Both the position numbers and the translations under genes were made by a program. The notes beneath the pieces were generated by a model. The model was not told the DNA's origin. It saw only the letters and a program-made list of their open reading frames with translations, and ran no database searches. A DNA stretch of 42,549 nt from Rhodococcus sp. (in: high G+C Gram-positive bacteria) (GTDB lineage: Bacteria > Actinomycetota > Actinomycetes > Mycobacteriales > Mycobacteriaceae), in the NCBI GenBank assembly GCA_004211695.1, contig SEEV01000071.1, positions 1 through 42,549 of the forward strand, given 5' to 3'. This document shows positions 29,483 through 37,368 of the stretch, piece after piece (within the stretch, counting starts at the first letter, position 1; each line of letters starts with the position of its first letter).

Positions 29483-31126
29483 TCAGCGTCCGCTGATCCA
29501 GGTGTCGAAGAACTGGAGCCGGGCCGAGGCCTCGAACTTCAGGTCCTGCACGTTCGGGCCCGCTCCGATCGCCTGCGACAGCTCCACTGTGGGGATCCAC
29601 AGGCCGTTGTCGAGCACCTGCTGCTGGGCGTCGGCGACCAGTGCGCTCCGCTCGGTAGTGTCGGTGGTGGCGAGTTGCTTTGCGAGCACGTCGTCGAGCG
29701 CGGGAATCGGTCCGCGGTTGTTCAGGTTGCGGCCGTCGACGCCGAACTGGGTGCGAAGGATGTCACCGTCGGCGCGGGTGCTGTTGTAGTAGGTGGCGTC
29801 GAAGTCCTTGGAATTCTGGCGGGCGATGGACTCCGGGGTCGACACGAGATTCAGTTGCAGATCGACGCCCACCGCTTTGAGCTGCTGCTGCACCAGTTCG
29901 AGGATGGCCTGGTTGCCGGCGAACACGGAGCTGAACAGGACGGGGAAGCTCAACTTCTGACCGCCCTTCTCCCGGATGCCGTCGGCACCGGGAACCCAGC
30001 CCGCCTGATCCAGGATCGACTTCGCCTTCGCCGGGTCATACGTCACGTCCGGCAGCGCCACGTACCCGGGGGTGCGGCTGGCCAGCGTGCTGGTGGCAGG
30101 CTTGAAGTTGGGCCCGAGCACGGTGTCGACCAGTTCCTGCCGGTTGATCGCCGGGACCAGCGCGCTGCGCACGACGGGATCCACGAGCGGTCCGCGAGTC
30201 ACGTTGGGCTGGAAACCGAACGGCGTCCCGGGGTTCGACGTGGTGAGTACCTGCCCGCCCGCGCCCTCGATCTGCGGGGCATCCTGCGGCAACGCGTCGC
30301 TGATCGCGTCCAGCTGTCCCGAGGACAGGCTGCCCGTGCGGACACCGGATTCGGGCACAACACTGAACTCGATGGTGTCGAGGTAGGCCTCGCCGTCGTG
30401 GCCGAAGACGTCCGAACCCCACTTGTATCCGGCGCGCTTGGCGAGGGTCACCGATTTGTCCTGCTGGTAGTCGGCGTACGTGAACGGCCCGGTGCCCGAG
30501 ATGGTGCCGGTGCAGCGTTCTTCGGCGGACTTCGCGACGGACGCATCGGACAGGATGCCGAGCTGCGGAGTCGACGACGCCTGCAGGAACTGTGCGTTGG
30601 GTGCGGCGAAGTCGACCTGCGCGGTCAGCGGGTCGATCACGGTGGTACCGGTGTAACCGGTGAGGTAGCTGGCACCCAGCGCGGCCTTGGCGCCGGTGAG
30701 GGTGTTCACGATGGCGTCGAGATTCTTCTTCACCGACTCCGCGGTGAAAGGTGTTCCGTCACTGAACGTCACCCCCTCCTTCAGGTGGAACGTGAAGGAG
30801 GACGCGTCGGCGTCGGTTTCCCAGCTCTCGGCGAGCCACGGTTTCAGTGCGCCCGTCTCCGGGTCCTGGTCGGTGAGCGAGTCCACCACCTGACGAGCCA
30901 CGTAGATCGTCTGATTCGTGCCCGACTGCGCGGGGTCGGCGCACGTGGGTGCCTGGGACAGGCCGTAGCGGAGAGTGCCGCCCGGCTGAGCGGGGCCCGC
31001 ATCCGCGGAGGAACTGCTGGAACCGCCACCGCAGGCGGTGAGCGCCGTGGCGAGCGCGGCGGCGGCGCCGATACCTGCTGCGATGCGGGCACCGCGGTGG
31101 GGCGAGGACAAAAGCACTGATGGCAC
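29483..31126 (-). CDS. ABC transporter substrate-binding lipoprotein, family 5 (peptide/nickel/opine type)
   Basis: A 547-residue family-5 solute-binding protein. It has a lipoprotein signal peptide with lipobox LTAC (Cys32), a Ser-rich linker, then GGTLRYGLSQ, SFTFHLKEGVTFSDGTPFT and later AINRQELVDTVLG, all standard for DppA/OppA relatives. It captures the ligand outside the membrane for the DppB/C/DF transporter. The GTG at 31126 was chosen because it puts the signal peptide directly at the N-terminus and has GGAG six bases before it; a start at 31195 would add a non-signal extension. It is the first structural gene after the leader-peptide and riboswitch region. Confidence 0.9.
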   Translation of the reverse strand: MPSVLLSSPHRGARIAAGIGAAAALATALTACGGGSSSSSADAGPAQPGGTLRYGLSQAPTCADPAQSGTNQTIYVARQVVDSLTDQDPETGALKPWLAESWETDADASSFTFHLKEGVTFSDGTPFTAESVKKNLDAIVNTLTGAKAALGASYLTGYTGTTVIDPLTAQVDFAAPNAQFLQASSTPQLGILSDASVAKSAEERCTGTISGTGPFTYADYQQDKSVTLAKRAGYKWGSDVFGHDGEAYLDTIEFSVVPESGVRTGSLSSGQLDAISDALPQDAPQIEGAGGQVLTTSNPGTPFGFQPNVTRGPLVDPVVRSALVPAINRQELVDTVLGPNFKPATSTLASRTPGYVALPDVTYDPAKAKSILDQAGWVPGADGIREKGGQKLSFPVLFSSVFAGNQAILELVQQQLKAVGVDLQLNLVSTPESIARQNSKDFDATYYNSTRADGDILRTQFGVDGRNLNNRGPIPALDDVLAKQLATTDTTERSALVADAQQQVLDNGLWIPTVELSQAIGAGPNVQDLKFEASARLQFFDTWISGR

Positions 31127-31208
31127 CGAGAACTCCGTGATCTCGAAGAAGTGCCGTGCGCGCTGCCACGTCGATTCGGCAGCGCTCACGCGCACAGGAA
31201 GGTGAGGG

Positions 31209-31235
31209 ACACCGGATCCGACGCGGATGCGGTGT
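31209..31235 (-). terminator. Candidate attenuator hairpin ahead of the family-5 binding-protein gene
   Basis: Two 12-base arms (31209-31220 and 31224-31235) pair with a single mismatch around a three-base loop: ACACCG-x-ATCCG on one side, CGGAT-x-CGGTGT on the other. It lies 35 bases after the leader peptide stop and 83 bases before the structural start. The 3' side on the minus strand is pyrimidine-rich but not a clean U run, so it may be an intrinsic terminator of weak type or a pause or Rho-linked structure. Confidence 0.5.
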
Positions 31236-31247
31236 GAAGAGCCGGAA

Positions 31248-31263
31248 CCCCGAGGTGGCGGGG
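31248..31263 (-). terminator. Small hairpin directly after the leader peptide
   Basis: A five-pair stem CCCCG/CGGGG (arms 31248-31252 and 31259-31263) lies seven bases past the leader stop codon, close enough to be covered by a ribosome terminating on the leader. It could act with the larger hairpin downstream as a two-state attenuator. This is inference from position only. Confidence 0.35.
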
Positions 31264-31270
31264 TGTCAGG

Positions 31271-31354
31271 TCAGCGGTGACAGATCGAGGTGGACAGCCG
31301 GCAGAGATCGACGTGGAGACGCCCCCAGGCGCTCACGAAACCTTCGGTCAACAT
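31271..31354 (-). CDS. Sulfur-regulon leader peptide (27 residues)
   Basis: A 27-residue peptide starting ATG at 31354 and ending in RLHVDLCRLSTSICHR, with two Cys in the last 10 residues. The H(V/I)DLCR core matches the short 'putative leader peptides' annotated upstream of sulfur-assimilation genes in many actinobacteria. GGAGG lies 5 bases before the ATG, and that site is immediately 3' of, and partly within, the closing strand of the riboswitch P1 stem. Translation of the leader could therefore depend on the riboswitch. A second peptide of the same type stands at 38497. It is too short for routine gene finders. Confidence 0.72.
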   Translation of the reverse strand: MLTEGFVSAWGRLHVDLCRLSTSICHR

Positions 31355-31361
31355 CGTTCCT

Positions 31362-31449
31362 CCATCGGTCCCGGCGGTAGCACCCGCACCCGCAGGGCGG
31401 GGGGTTGCTGCGACGTCAACGAGCCAGGTCTCTCGGTCGCTCTGGATGG
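31362..31449 (-). promoter_or_regulatory. SAM-I/S-box-like riboswitch aptamer, copy A
   Basis: On the minus strand the 88 bases fold as an S-box-like four-way junction: P1 CCATC/GATGG closes the ends; after CAGAG comes P2 (CGAC/GTCG outside, CGAG/CTCG inside); then the conserved GCAGCAACC; P3 CCCGC/GCGGG; and P4 GCGG/CCGC with loop GTGCTA. The layout and conserved strings (AGAG, GCAACC, GGTGCTA) match the SAM-I class. Copy B at 38582 is nearly identical except for P3, where the bases differ but pairing is kept, which is direct covariation support. It probably senses S-adenosylmethionine and turns the sulfur block down when SAM is plentiful. Confidence 0.78.
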
Positions 31450-31458
31450 TCGTTACCG

Positions 31459-31464
31459 AGTGTA
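31459..31464 (-). promoter_or_regulatory. Candidate -10 box for the second sulfur block
   Basis: TACACT on the minus strand fits the TANNNT pattern and lies 9 bases before the aptamer P1. No good -35 hexamer is seen 16-18 bases upstream (TGGCGC is the nearest), and that region overlaps the end of the preceding monooxygenase gene. Weak promoter or activator-dependent start; read-through from block 1 is also possible. Confidence 0.4.
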
Positions 31465-31498
31465 AGAGATCGCCGGTCGCCGCGCCACACGGACCCCG

Positions 31499-32893
31499 TC
31501 ACCCCACGGCCTGGTGGGGCGGAAGTTCCCGCCGCGACAGGGCGGGCCGGAGACCGAGGTGCTCGCGCAGGGTCGAGCCTTCGTATTCCGTTCGGTACGA
31601 ACCGCGCTCCTGCAATTCGGGCACCAGCAGGTCCACGATGTCGTCGAGTCCGGTGGGCACCAGGTACGGCGAGATATTGAATCCGTCCGTCGCTCCGCTG
31701 CGAACCCACCGGGTGAGTTCGTCGGCGACCCGACCGGGGGTGCCGGCGAAGCCGGATCGCTGGGTGGTCGCGATCGCGACCTGCCGCAGCGACAGGTTCT
31801 GCGCCTCCGCCAGTGCCCGCCATTCCCGCGCGATGGCGAGCGGATCCTTCCCGTCGCGCGCAGCCCCGCGGGTGACGGAGATCGGCGCGGGCACCGGATC
31901 GAATTCGGGCAGTGGCCCGTCCGGGTCGCGATCGGACAGATCGCGGCCCCACACCTGCCCCACCAGAGACAACGCCGTCTGCCCGGTGTACTGGCCTTCG
32001 AGGACCCAGCGGACCTTCTCCTCGACCTCGGACTCGTTCTCCGCGAGCACGATCTGGGTGCCCGGAAGAATCTTGACGTCGTCCTCGGGGCGCCCGGCAC
32101 GGCGCAGTCTGGCCCGGATGTCGTCGGCGAACGCGAGTGCCTCGTCGAAATGGGTTCCGTGCCGCGAGAAGATCACATCGGCGTGTGTGGCCGCGAAGTC
32201 GCGGCCCGCCGGTGAGTCGCCGGCCTGGAAGATGACGGGATGCCCCTGGGCGCTGCGCGGGAGGGTCGGGGTGATCGTGACGTCGAACTGCGAAGTCCGT
32301 CGCGTTACCTGCGCCACCCCGTCCGGGGTCGCCCACGACGGCGCGTCGGTGCTCGTCGCCACCGCGTCGTCCGCCCACGCATCCCAGATCGCGCGGGCGG
32401 TGTCGAGGAACTGTCCGGCCCGCTCGTACCTGTCCGCGTGGTCGAGAAAGCCGCCGCGCCGGAAGTTCTCCCCGGTCCAGGCGTTGTCCGTGGTCACGGC
32501 GTTCCACCCGGCCCGGCCACCGGACAGCAGGTCCAGCCCGGACAGCCGCCGGGCGAGGTCGGCGGGCTCGTTGTAGGTGGTGTTCTGGGTGGCCACCAAC
32601 CCGATGTGCCGGGTGATGCCGGCGAGCGCGGAGAGTTGGGTGATCGCGTCCGGGCGGCCGACGATGTCGAGATCGAGAATCCTGCCTTCCTGTTCCCGCA
32701 GTCGGAGGCCCTCACCGAGGAAGAAGGCATCGAACAGGCCACGCTCGGCTGTAAGTGCCACCCGCCGGAACTTCTCGAAGTCGATCTGCGATCCGCTCGA
32801 CGGATCCGACCAGATCGTCGTGTGGTTGACGCCCTGGAAGAAGACACCGAAGTGCACCTGGGCGCCGGGCCTGGCGTACGAGTTGTCGGTCAT
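31499..32893 (-). CDS. NtaA/SnaA/DszA-family FMN-dependent monooxygenase
   Basis: A 464-residue protein of the NtaA/SnaA/DszA type, closely related to the one at 23424: NHTTIWSDP, TAERGLFDAFFLGEGLRL, VGRPDAITQL, YNEPADLARRLSGLDLLSGGRAGWN, GENFRRGGFLDHADRY and FQAGDSPAGRDF. It would oxidise a sulfur- or nitrogen-containing small molecule with FMNH2 supplied by a reductase not found in this window. The ATG at 32893 is taken as start; a GTG three codons earlier (32902) is possible. Last gene of block 1, followed by the regulatory region of block 2. Confidence 0.9.
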   Translation of the reverse strand: MTDNSYARPGAQVHFGVFFQGVNHTTIWSDPSSGSQIDFEKFRRVALTAERGLFDAFFLGEGLRLREQEGRILDLDIVGRPDAITQLSALAGITRHIGLVATQNTTYNEPADLARRLSGLDLLSGGRAGWNAVTTDNAWTGENFRRGGFLDHADRYERAGQFLDTARAIWDAWADDAVATSTDAPSWATPDGVAQVTRRTSQFDVTITPTLPRSAQGHPVIFQAGDSPAGRDFAATHADVIFSRHGTHFDEALAFADDIRARLRRAGRPEDDVKILPGTQIVLAENESEVEEKVRWVLEGQYTGQTALSLVGQVWGRDLSDRDPDGPLPEFDPVPAPISVTRGAARDGKDPLAIAREWRALAEAQNLSLRQVAIATTQRSGFAGTPGRVADELTRWVRSGATDGFNISPYLVPTGLDDIVDLLVPELQERGSYRTEYEGSTLREHLGLRPALSRRELPPHQAVG

Positions 32894-32908
32894 GGTCTCC
32901 ACAACCTT

Positions 32909-33967
32909 TCAGCGAGAAGAGTCTTCGAGGCGCTCGGCCTGGAAAGGGGTGACGGGACGGTCCAGGCCCAGCGTGCTGCGCAGGGTCGAACCGGGAACGG
33001 GACGATGAGCGATGCCGTCGCGCAGAAGGGCTGGGACGACGTACCGCGCCAGCACCGGAAGGTCCTCGTCGACGACGGCGGGATGCAATCGCACACCCTC
33101 GGCGTGCGAGTCCAGCGCGCGCAGCAGTTCCACCAGCCCGGTGGCATCGCCGGTGAACGACAGCCGTCCGCTGGGCGGGGCAGGCGGGGACGATCCGAGT
33201 GCCACATCGAGTTCGGCGAACACCAGCGTCGCGCCGCCGGCCTTCGCGCGCCCGGCGGCCTCGACGGTGTCCTCGAGTGACGGTCCGGACACCAGCACCA
33301 CGTCGACCAGCGACGGATCGGTGTCGCCCTCGCGGCCGAACACCACCAGTTGTCCCTGCGGCGGCCGCGGCACGATGGCGGGCCCCTTCACCGAATACGT
33401 CTCGCCCTGGAAGTCGATGTAGTGCAATCGGTCGCGGTCGACGAAATGTCCGGTCGCGTAGTCGCGGATCACCGCGTCGTCCTCCCAGGAGTCCCACAGG
33501 TCCCGGACCACGGTGAGCGCGTCCCGCTCCTCCCGCGCGAAGTCGGCAGGTGCGGTGGCCTCGGCCCGTCCCAGCGCGCTCGCGACCCGCGGGTCGGTGT
33601 CGCGGGATGCGATCCAGCCGCCGCGACCGCGCGAGGCGTAGTCCAGCGTGGCCAGCCGGGAGGACGTGTGGAACGGCTCGGCGTACGTGGTGCCGACCAC
33701 CGGGACCAGGCCGATCGTGCTGGTGGTCGCGGCGACGAACGCGGCGCGGTTCACCGCGTCGATCCGGCCGGCTGGTCCCCCGTCGGCGCCGGGAGGCAGC
33801 AGCGAGTCGTCGAACGAGGCGAACGTGAAACCGGCGTTCTCGGCCGCCGCGACACGGTCCGCCACCGTGCGCCCGGTCAGCAACCGGTCGGGCGCGTGAG
33901 CGGCTCGCCGCCACGCGTCGGGATGGGCACCCTCACCGTCGAGTTCGATGCCCAGAATTAGGCTCAT
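32909..33967 (-). CDS. LLM-class flavin-dependent monooxygenase
   Basis: A 352-residue luciferase-like protein and paralogue of the one at 24793: HPDAWRRA, FASFDDS, AEPFHTSSRLATLDYAS, LWDSWEDDAVIRDYATG, DRDRLHYIDFQG and PRPPQGQLVVFG. It is 25 residues shorter, the difference falling in the segment after the PQGQ motif, where the predicted barrel strands are compressed. It precedes the NtaA-type gene, just as its paralogue does in block 2. Start ATG at 33967 forms an ATGA overlap with the previous stop. Confidence 0.86.
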   Translation of the reverse strand: MSLILGIELDGEGAHPDAWRRAAHAPDRLLTGRTVADRVAAAENAGFTFASFDDSLLPPGADGGPAGRIDAVNRAAFVAATTSTIGLVPVVGTTYAEPFHTSSRLATLDYASRGRGGWIASRDTDPRVASALGRAEATAPADFAREERDALTVVRDLWDSWEDDAVIRDYATGHFVDRDRLHYIDFQGETYSVKGPAIVPRPPQGQLVVFGREGDTDPSLVDVVLVSGPSLEDTVEAAGRAKAGGATLVFAELDVALGSSPPAPPSGRLSFTGDATGLVELLRALDSHAEGVRLHPAVVDEDLPVLARYVVPALLRDGIAHRPVPGSTLRSTLGLDRPVTPFQAERLEDSSR

Positions 33968-35025
33968 GCGTGTCCCTCCACCGTGTCCGCCGCGAGAGGG
34001 CGGCTCGGAATGGTTGCGCGCAGCTCCGGCGCCACCTCGGCCTGGAACAGCTCGAGGCTTTCGCGGTGTTGCTTGTCGGTGCCGACGCGGTCGGCGCTGA
34101 AGTGGATCACCTCGTGGCCGAACTGCTCGTGATAGCGCTGCACCTTGTCGATCACCTGCTGCGGGCTGCCGATCAGTGCGGAACTGCGGTCGACGAAGTC
34201 CTCGACGGTCTCGAACACCACCGGAAGGCCGGCCCTGCGCGCGAAGTCGAGGCGGGCGGCATGGATCGGCCGCCACACGTCGAGCGCATCCTGCGAGTTG
34301 GGCGTCACGTAGAACCCGGCGGTGCCCGCACCGACGAGGGCGTCGGCGGGGTCGTGACCGTAGTGGGCCCACCGTTCGCGGTAGTGCCGGACGAGTTCCG
34401 CGTACGAATCGATGGGGTAGGTGACGTTGGCCGAGAAGATCGGATCACCGTAGCGGGCAGCGAGATCCACCGATTCCCTACTGGTCGCGCTGCCGTGCCA
34501 GATCCGGATCCGCGGCTGCAGGGGCCGGGGCAGGGCGACGGCGTGCTCGAGTGACGGCCGGAAGGCGCCCTCCCACGTCACGTCCTCGCTCTCCCACAAC
34601 TGCCGGAAAAGTTCGTAGCCTTCGCGGTTGCGGTCCCACTGGTCGTCCGGAGTGACGTGGAACAGTGCCGCCTGCGCCGTGCCGTTCCCCTTGCCGATGA
34701 TGAGCTGCAGCCGGCCGCCCGACAGGTTGTCCAGCGTCGAGTAGTCCTCGAACGCGCGGACCGGGTCGAGCAGGCTCAGCGTCGTCACCGCGGTCCACAA
34801 CTGGAGCGTGCTGGTGCGAGCCGCGATGGCGCTGAGCACCACGGGTGGAGACGAGGACAGGAAGGGATGTTCGTGGCGCTCCCCCACCGCGAACCCGTCG
34901 TATCCCAGTTGTTCGGCGAGCACTGCGGATTCCACGACCTCCTGCAGCCGGGCCGCGGTACCGATCTTCTCCCCGGTCACCGGATCCGGTTGGTGCGTGA
35001 TGAGGCTCATCAGCAGAAACTTCAT
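33964..35025 (-). CDS. LLM-class flavin-dependent monooxygenase
   Basis: A 353-residue luciferase-like oxidoreductase of a different subgroup from its neighbours: MKFLLMSLITHQPDP at the start, LGYDGFAVGERHEHPFLSSS, LDNLSGGRLQLIIGKGNG, WHGSATSRESVDLAARYGDPIF and GSPQQVIDKVQRYHEQFG at the end. The HEHPF and GKGN strings suggest FMN binding in the group-1 style. Substrate unknown; membership of a riboswitch-controlled block suggests organosulfur use. ATGA overlaps bind it to the GNAT upstream and the monooxygenase downstream. Confidence 0.87.
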   Translation of the reverse strand: MKFLLMSLITHQPDPVTGEKIGTAARLQEVVESAVLAEQLGYDGFAVGERHEHPFLSSSPPVVLSAIAARTSTLQLWTAVTTLSLLDPVRAFEDYSTLDNLSGGRLQLIIGKGNGTAQAALFHVTPDDQWDRNREGYELFRQLWESEDVTWEGAFRPSLEHAVALPRPLQPRIRIWHGSATSRESVDLAARYGDPIFSANVTYPIDSYAELVRHYRERWAHYGHDPADALVGAGTAGFYVTPNSQDALDVWRPIHAARLDFARRAGLPVVFETVEDFVDRSSALIGSPQQVIDKVQRYHEQFGHEVIHFSADRVGTDKQHRESLELFQAEVAPELRATIPSRPLAADTVEGHA

Positions 35026-35564
35026 ACGGACTCGTACTCCTTTGCGGCCCATCCGGAGGGCAGAGCGGTGGTGGCGGGCAGGGCCTTCTCGAATCCGTGG
35101 ATTCCGACGTCCTGCGGTGGGAGGGAGCGGTCGAACAGCGGGGTGTAGCCGGCGGCCAGGTACAGGGCCACCGCCTCGGGCTGCCGCGGTCCCGTGGTCA
35201 GGAAGATGCGGGAATAGCCGGCCCGGAGGATTTCGGCCTCGAGTTCGCGCAGCACGATTCGGCCGAGTCCGCGGCGGCGGTGTGACGCCGAGGTCCAGAT
35301 CCGCTTGAGTTCGGCAGTGTCCTCGTCGCATCTGCGGAACGCCCCGCCCGCCACCGACGTCCCGTTCTCGACGATGACGAGCAGCGCGCCACCCGGTGCG
35401 GCGAACTCCTCGGCCGGATAGGTGATGAGATCTTCGTAGATCTCGTCGCGGGTGCGGCCGTACCGGGTGCTGTATTCGATCGCCAGTTCCTCGAGCAGCG
35501 GTGCGGCCAGTGGATCCGTCTGGTCGACGAACACGGTGTGCACGGAGTCGGTCCTCTCGGTCAC
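35022..35564 (-). CDS. GNAT-family N-acetyltransferase
   Basis: A 180-residue acetyltransferase. The acetyl-CoA pyrophosphate loop is RRRGLGR near residues 97-103, preceded by AELKRIWTSASH and followed by the usual EAVALYLAAGYTPL strand-helix. Small GNATs acetylate amines; in a sulfur-compound operon the target could be a Cys-like amine or a toxic analogue, but that is speculation. It begins 11 bases after the binding-protein stop and overlaps the next gene by four bases, so it belongs to the operon. Confidence 0.86.
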   Translation of the reverse strand: MTERTDSVHTVFVDQTDPLAAPLLEELAIEYSTRYGRTRDEIYEDLITYPAEEFAAPGGALLVIVENGTSVAGGAFRRCDEDTAELKRIWTSASHRRRGLGRIVLRELEAEILRAGYSRIFLTTGPRQPEAVALYLAAGYTPLFDRSLPPQDVGIHGFEKALPATTALPSGWAAKEYESV

Positions 35565-35575
35565 AGTTCCTCCTG

Positions 35576-36547
35576 TCAGCTGGTCTTGGGGAGCCCGGGC
35601 GGGTTGACGATCGACGTGTCGACGGCCTCGTTCGCGATGTTCCAGCGGTCGAGGACCTGTGCGTACGTTCCGTTCTCGATGATGTGGTTGATGGCCTCGT
35701 TGACGGCGGTCACGAGCCCGTTGTCCTTCTTGGTGAGGACGGCGATCTCACCCTGGAGTGCGTCGCCCGCCCCCGAGAACGTTCCGGCGATCTCGCTCTC
35801 CCCCGCCTGTGCGACGTGGAACGACGAGGACGGATTGGGACCGAAGTAGGCGTCGATCCGGCCCGAGGCGAGCGGCAGGTAGTAGTCGGTGACGTTCTGG
35901 TAGTAGGTGATATCGGTGGGTTCGAGTCCCGCAGCGACGTTCTGCTCGCTCCACTTCACCAGCAGCGCTTCCTGATTGGTGCCGGACGAGACCGCGATCT
36001 TCAGGCCCGCGACGTCCTTGGGTTCCTTTATCTGAATTCCGCTGTCCTTTTTCGTCTCGAACGCGACCGTGTCGAGGCGGTACGTCGAGAAGTCGTACTT
36101 CTCCTTCCGCTCCTCGGTGACGGTGACGTTGGAGATGAACGCGTCGGCCTCACCGGAATCGATCCGGACGAAGTTCTGCGCCCAGTCGGCGGCCTGGAGA
36201 TCGACCTTCAGCCCGAGGACGTCACCGATCAGGTACGCGAAGTCCGTCTCCGAGCCGATGAGCGTCTTGTCGTCGTCGGCGTAGAAACGCAGGGGCGGAG
36301 CGGAACCGGCGCTTCCGGTGACGACGAGCGTGCCGCGGTCGCGGATCTGCTGGGGCACCTTCGCGGCGATCGCCTCGACCTCGTCGGTGGTGATGCGATT
36401 CTGGTCGGCGGTGAGGTTGTAGCCGGCGGCCGAAGTCGGCCCCGACCCCTCGTCCTCGACGTCGCCGCCACCGCACGCGGCGGCGAGGAACGCGACGGTG
36501 GTGAGGGCCGAGGCCAGGATCTTCGTACGGAACCGTGCGGTGGACAT
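35576..36547 (-). CDS. ABC transporter substrate-binding lipoprotein, family 3 (amino-acid type)
   Basis: A 323-residue family-3 binding protein with lipobox LAAAC (Cys25). After a linker it shows RDRGTLVVTGSAGSAPPLRFY, DFAYLIGDVLG, ADAFISNVTVTEER, DVAGLKIAVSSGTNQ and a C-terminal VNEAINHIIENGTYAQVLDRW, the standard order for polar amino acid receptors. With the permease and ATPase encoded upstream it forms a TcyABC-like system. The SAM-type riboswitch and sulfur leader make cystine or another sulfur amino acid the likely ligand (inference). Confidence 0.9.
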   Translation of the reverse strand: MSTARFRTKILASALTTVAFLAAACGGGDVEDEGSGPTSAAGYNLTADQNRITTDEVEAIAAKVPQQIRDRGTLVVTGSAGSAPPLRFYADDDKTLIGSETDFAYLIGDVLGLKVDLQAADWAQNFVRIDSGEADAFISNVTVTEERKEKYDFSTYRLDTVAFETKKDSGIQIKEPKDVAGLKIAVSSGTNQEALLVKWSEQNVAAGLEPTDITYYQNVTDYYLPLASGRIDAYFGPNPSSSFHVAQAGESEIAGTFSGAGDALQGEIAVLTKKDNGLVTAVNEAINHIIENGTYAQVLDRWNIANEAVDTSIVNPPGLPKTS

Positions 36548-36585
36548 GTGTGCCTTTCAGGGATCCACACCGGGGTGCGGAAGGT

Positions 36586-37368
36586 TCAGAGAACTCGGGA
36601 GAGGAATGCTTTGGTGCGCTCGTGCCGGGGGTTGTCGATGACCTGCGAAGGCGGCCCCTGTTCGACGACGACGCCGGCGTCCATGAACACGGCGGTGTCG
36701 GCGACCTCGCGGGCGAAACCCACCTCGTGGGTGACGATCACGAGGGTGGCGCCGTCGCGTGCCAGTTGTTTGATGACGGCGAGAACCTCGCCGACCAGCT
36801 CGGGGTCGAGCGCCGACGTGGGCTCGTCGAACAGGATCACCGCCGGACGCAATGCGAGTGCCCGCGCGATCGCGACTCGCTGCTGCTGGCCTCCGGACAG
36901 TTGTCGCGGGTATTCGTGGGCCTTGTCGCCCACACCGACGCGTTCCAGGAGTGCCGTCGCCTCCGTTTCGACCTCGGCCCGGTCGCGGCCCTGCGCCGAC
37001 ACGGGCGCCTCGATCACGTTCTCCAGCACCGTGAGATGCGGGAACAGATTGAAGTTCTGGAACACGAATCCGATCCGGGAGCGCTGCTTCAGGATGTCGC
37101 GTTCACGCAGTTCGTGGAGTTTGTCGCCCTTGCGCCGGTATCCGATGAGGTCGCCGTCGATGCGGATCGTGCCCCGGTCGACCTTCTCCAGGTGGTTGAG
37201 GGTGCGGAGCAGGGTGGACTTGCCGGAACCCGAAGGCCCCAGGATCACCGTCACCTCGCCCTTGCGGACCAGCAGGTCCACACCCTGGAGGACTTCGAGA
37301 GCGCCGAAGGATTTGTGGACTCCGCGCACTTCCACCGCGAACTCCGTCGTGGAGGCGTCGGTTGTCAT
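36586..37368 (-). CDS. ABC transporter ATPase, polar amino-acid type
   Basis: A 260-residue ATPase: Walker [10 protein letters not shown] (44-52), Q-loop [18 protein letters not shown], signature [15 protein letters not shown], Walker [14 protein letters not shown] and switch [13 protein letters not shown]. These strings are diagnostic of the GlnQ/TcyC family. It is coupled to the permease by an ATGA overlap at 37365-37368 and separated by 38 bases from the binding-protein gene. Confidence 0.94.
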   Translation of the reverse strand: MTTDASTTEFAVEVRGVHKSFGALEVLQGVDLLVRKGEVTVILGPSGSGKSTLLRTLNHLEKVDRGTIRIDGDLIGYRRKGDKLHELRERDILKQRSRIGFVFQNFNLFPHLTVLENVIEAPVSAQGRDRAEVETEATALLERVGVGDKAHEYPRQLSGGQQQRVAIARALALRPAVILFDEPTSALDPELVGEVLAVIKQLARDGATLVIVTHEVGFAREVADTAVFMDAGVVVEQGPPSQVIDNPRHERTKAFLSRVL

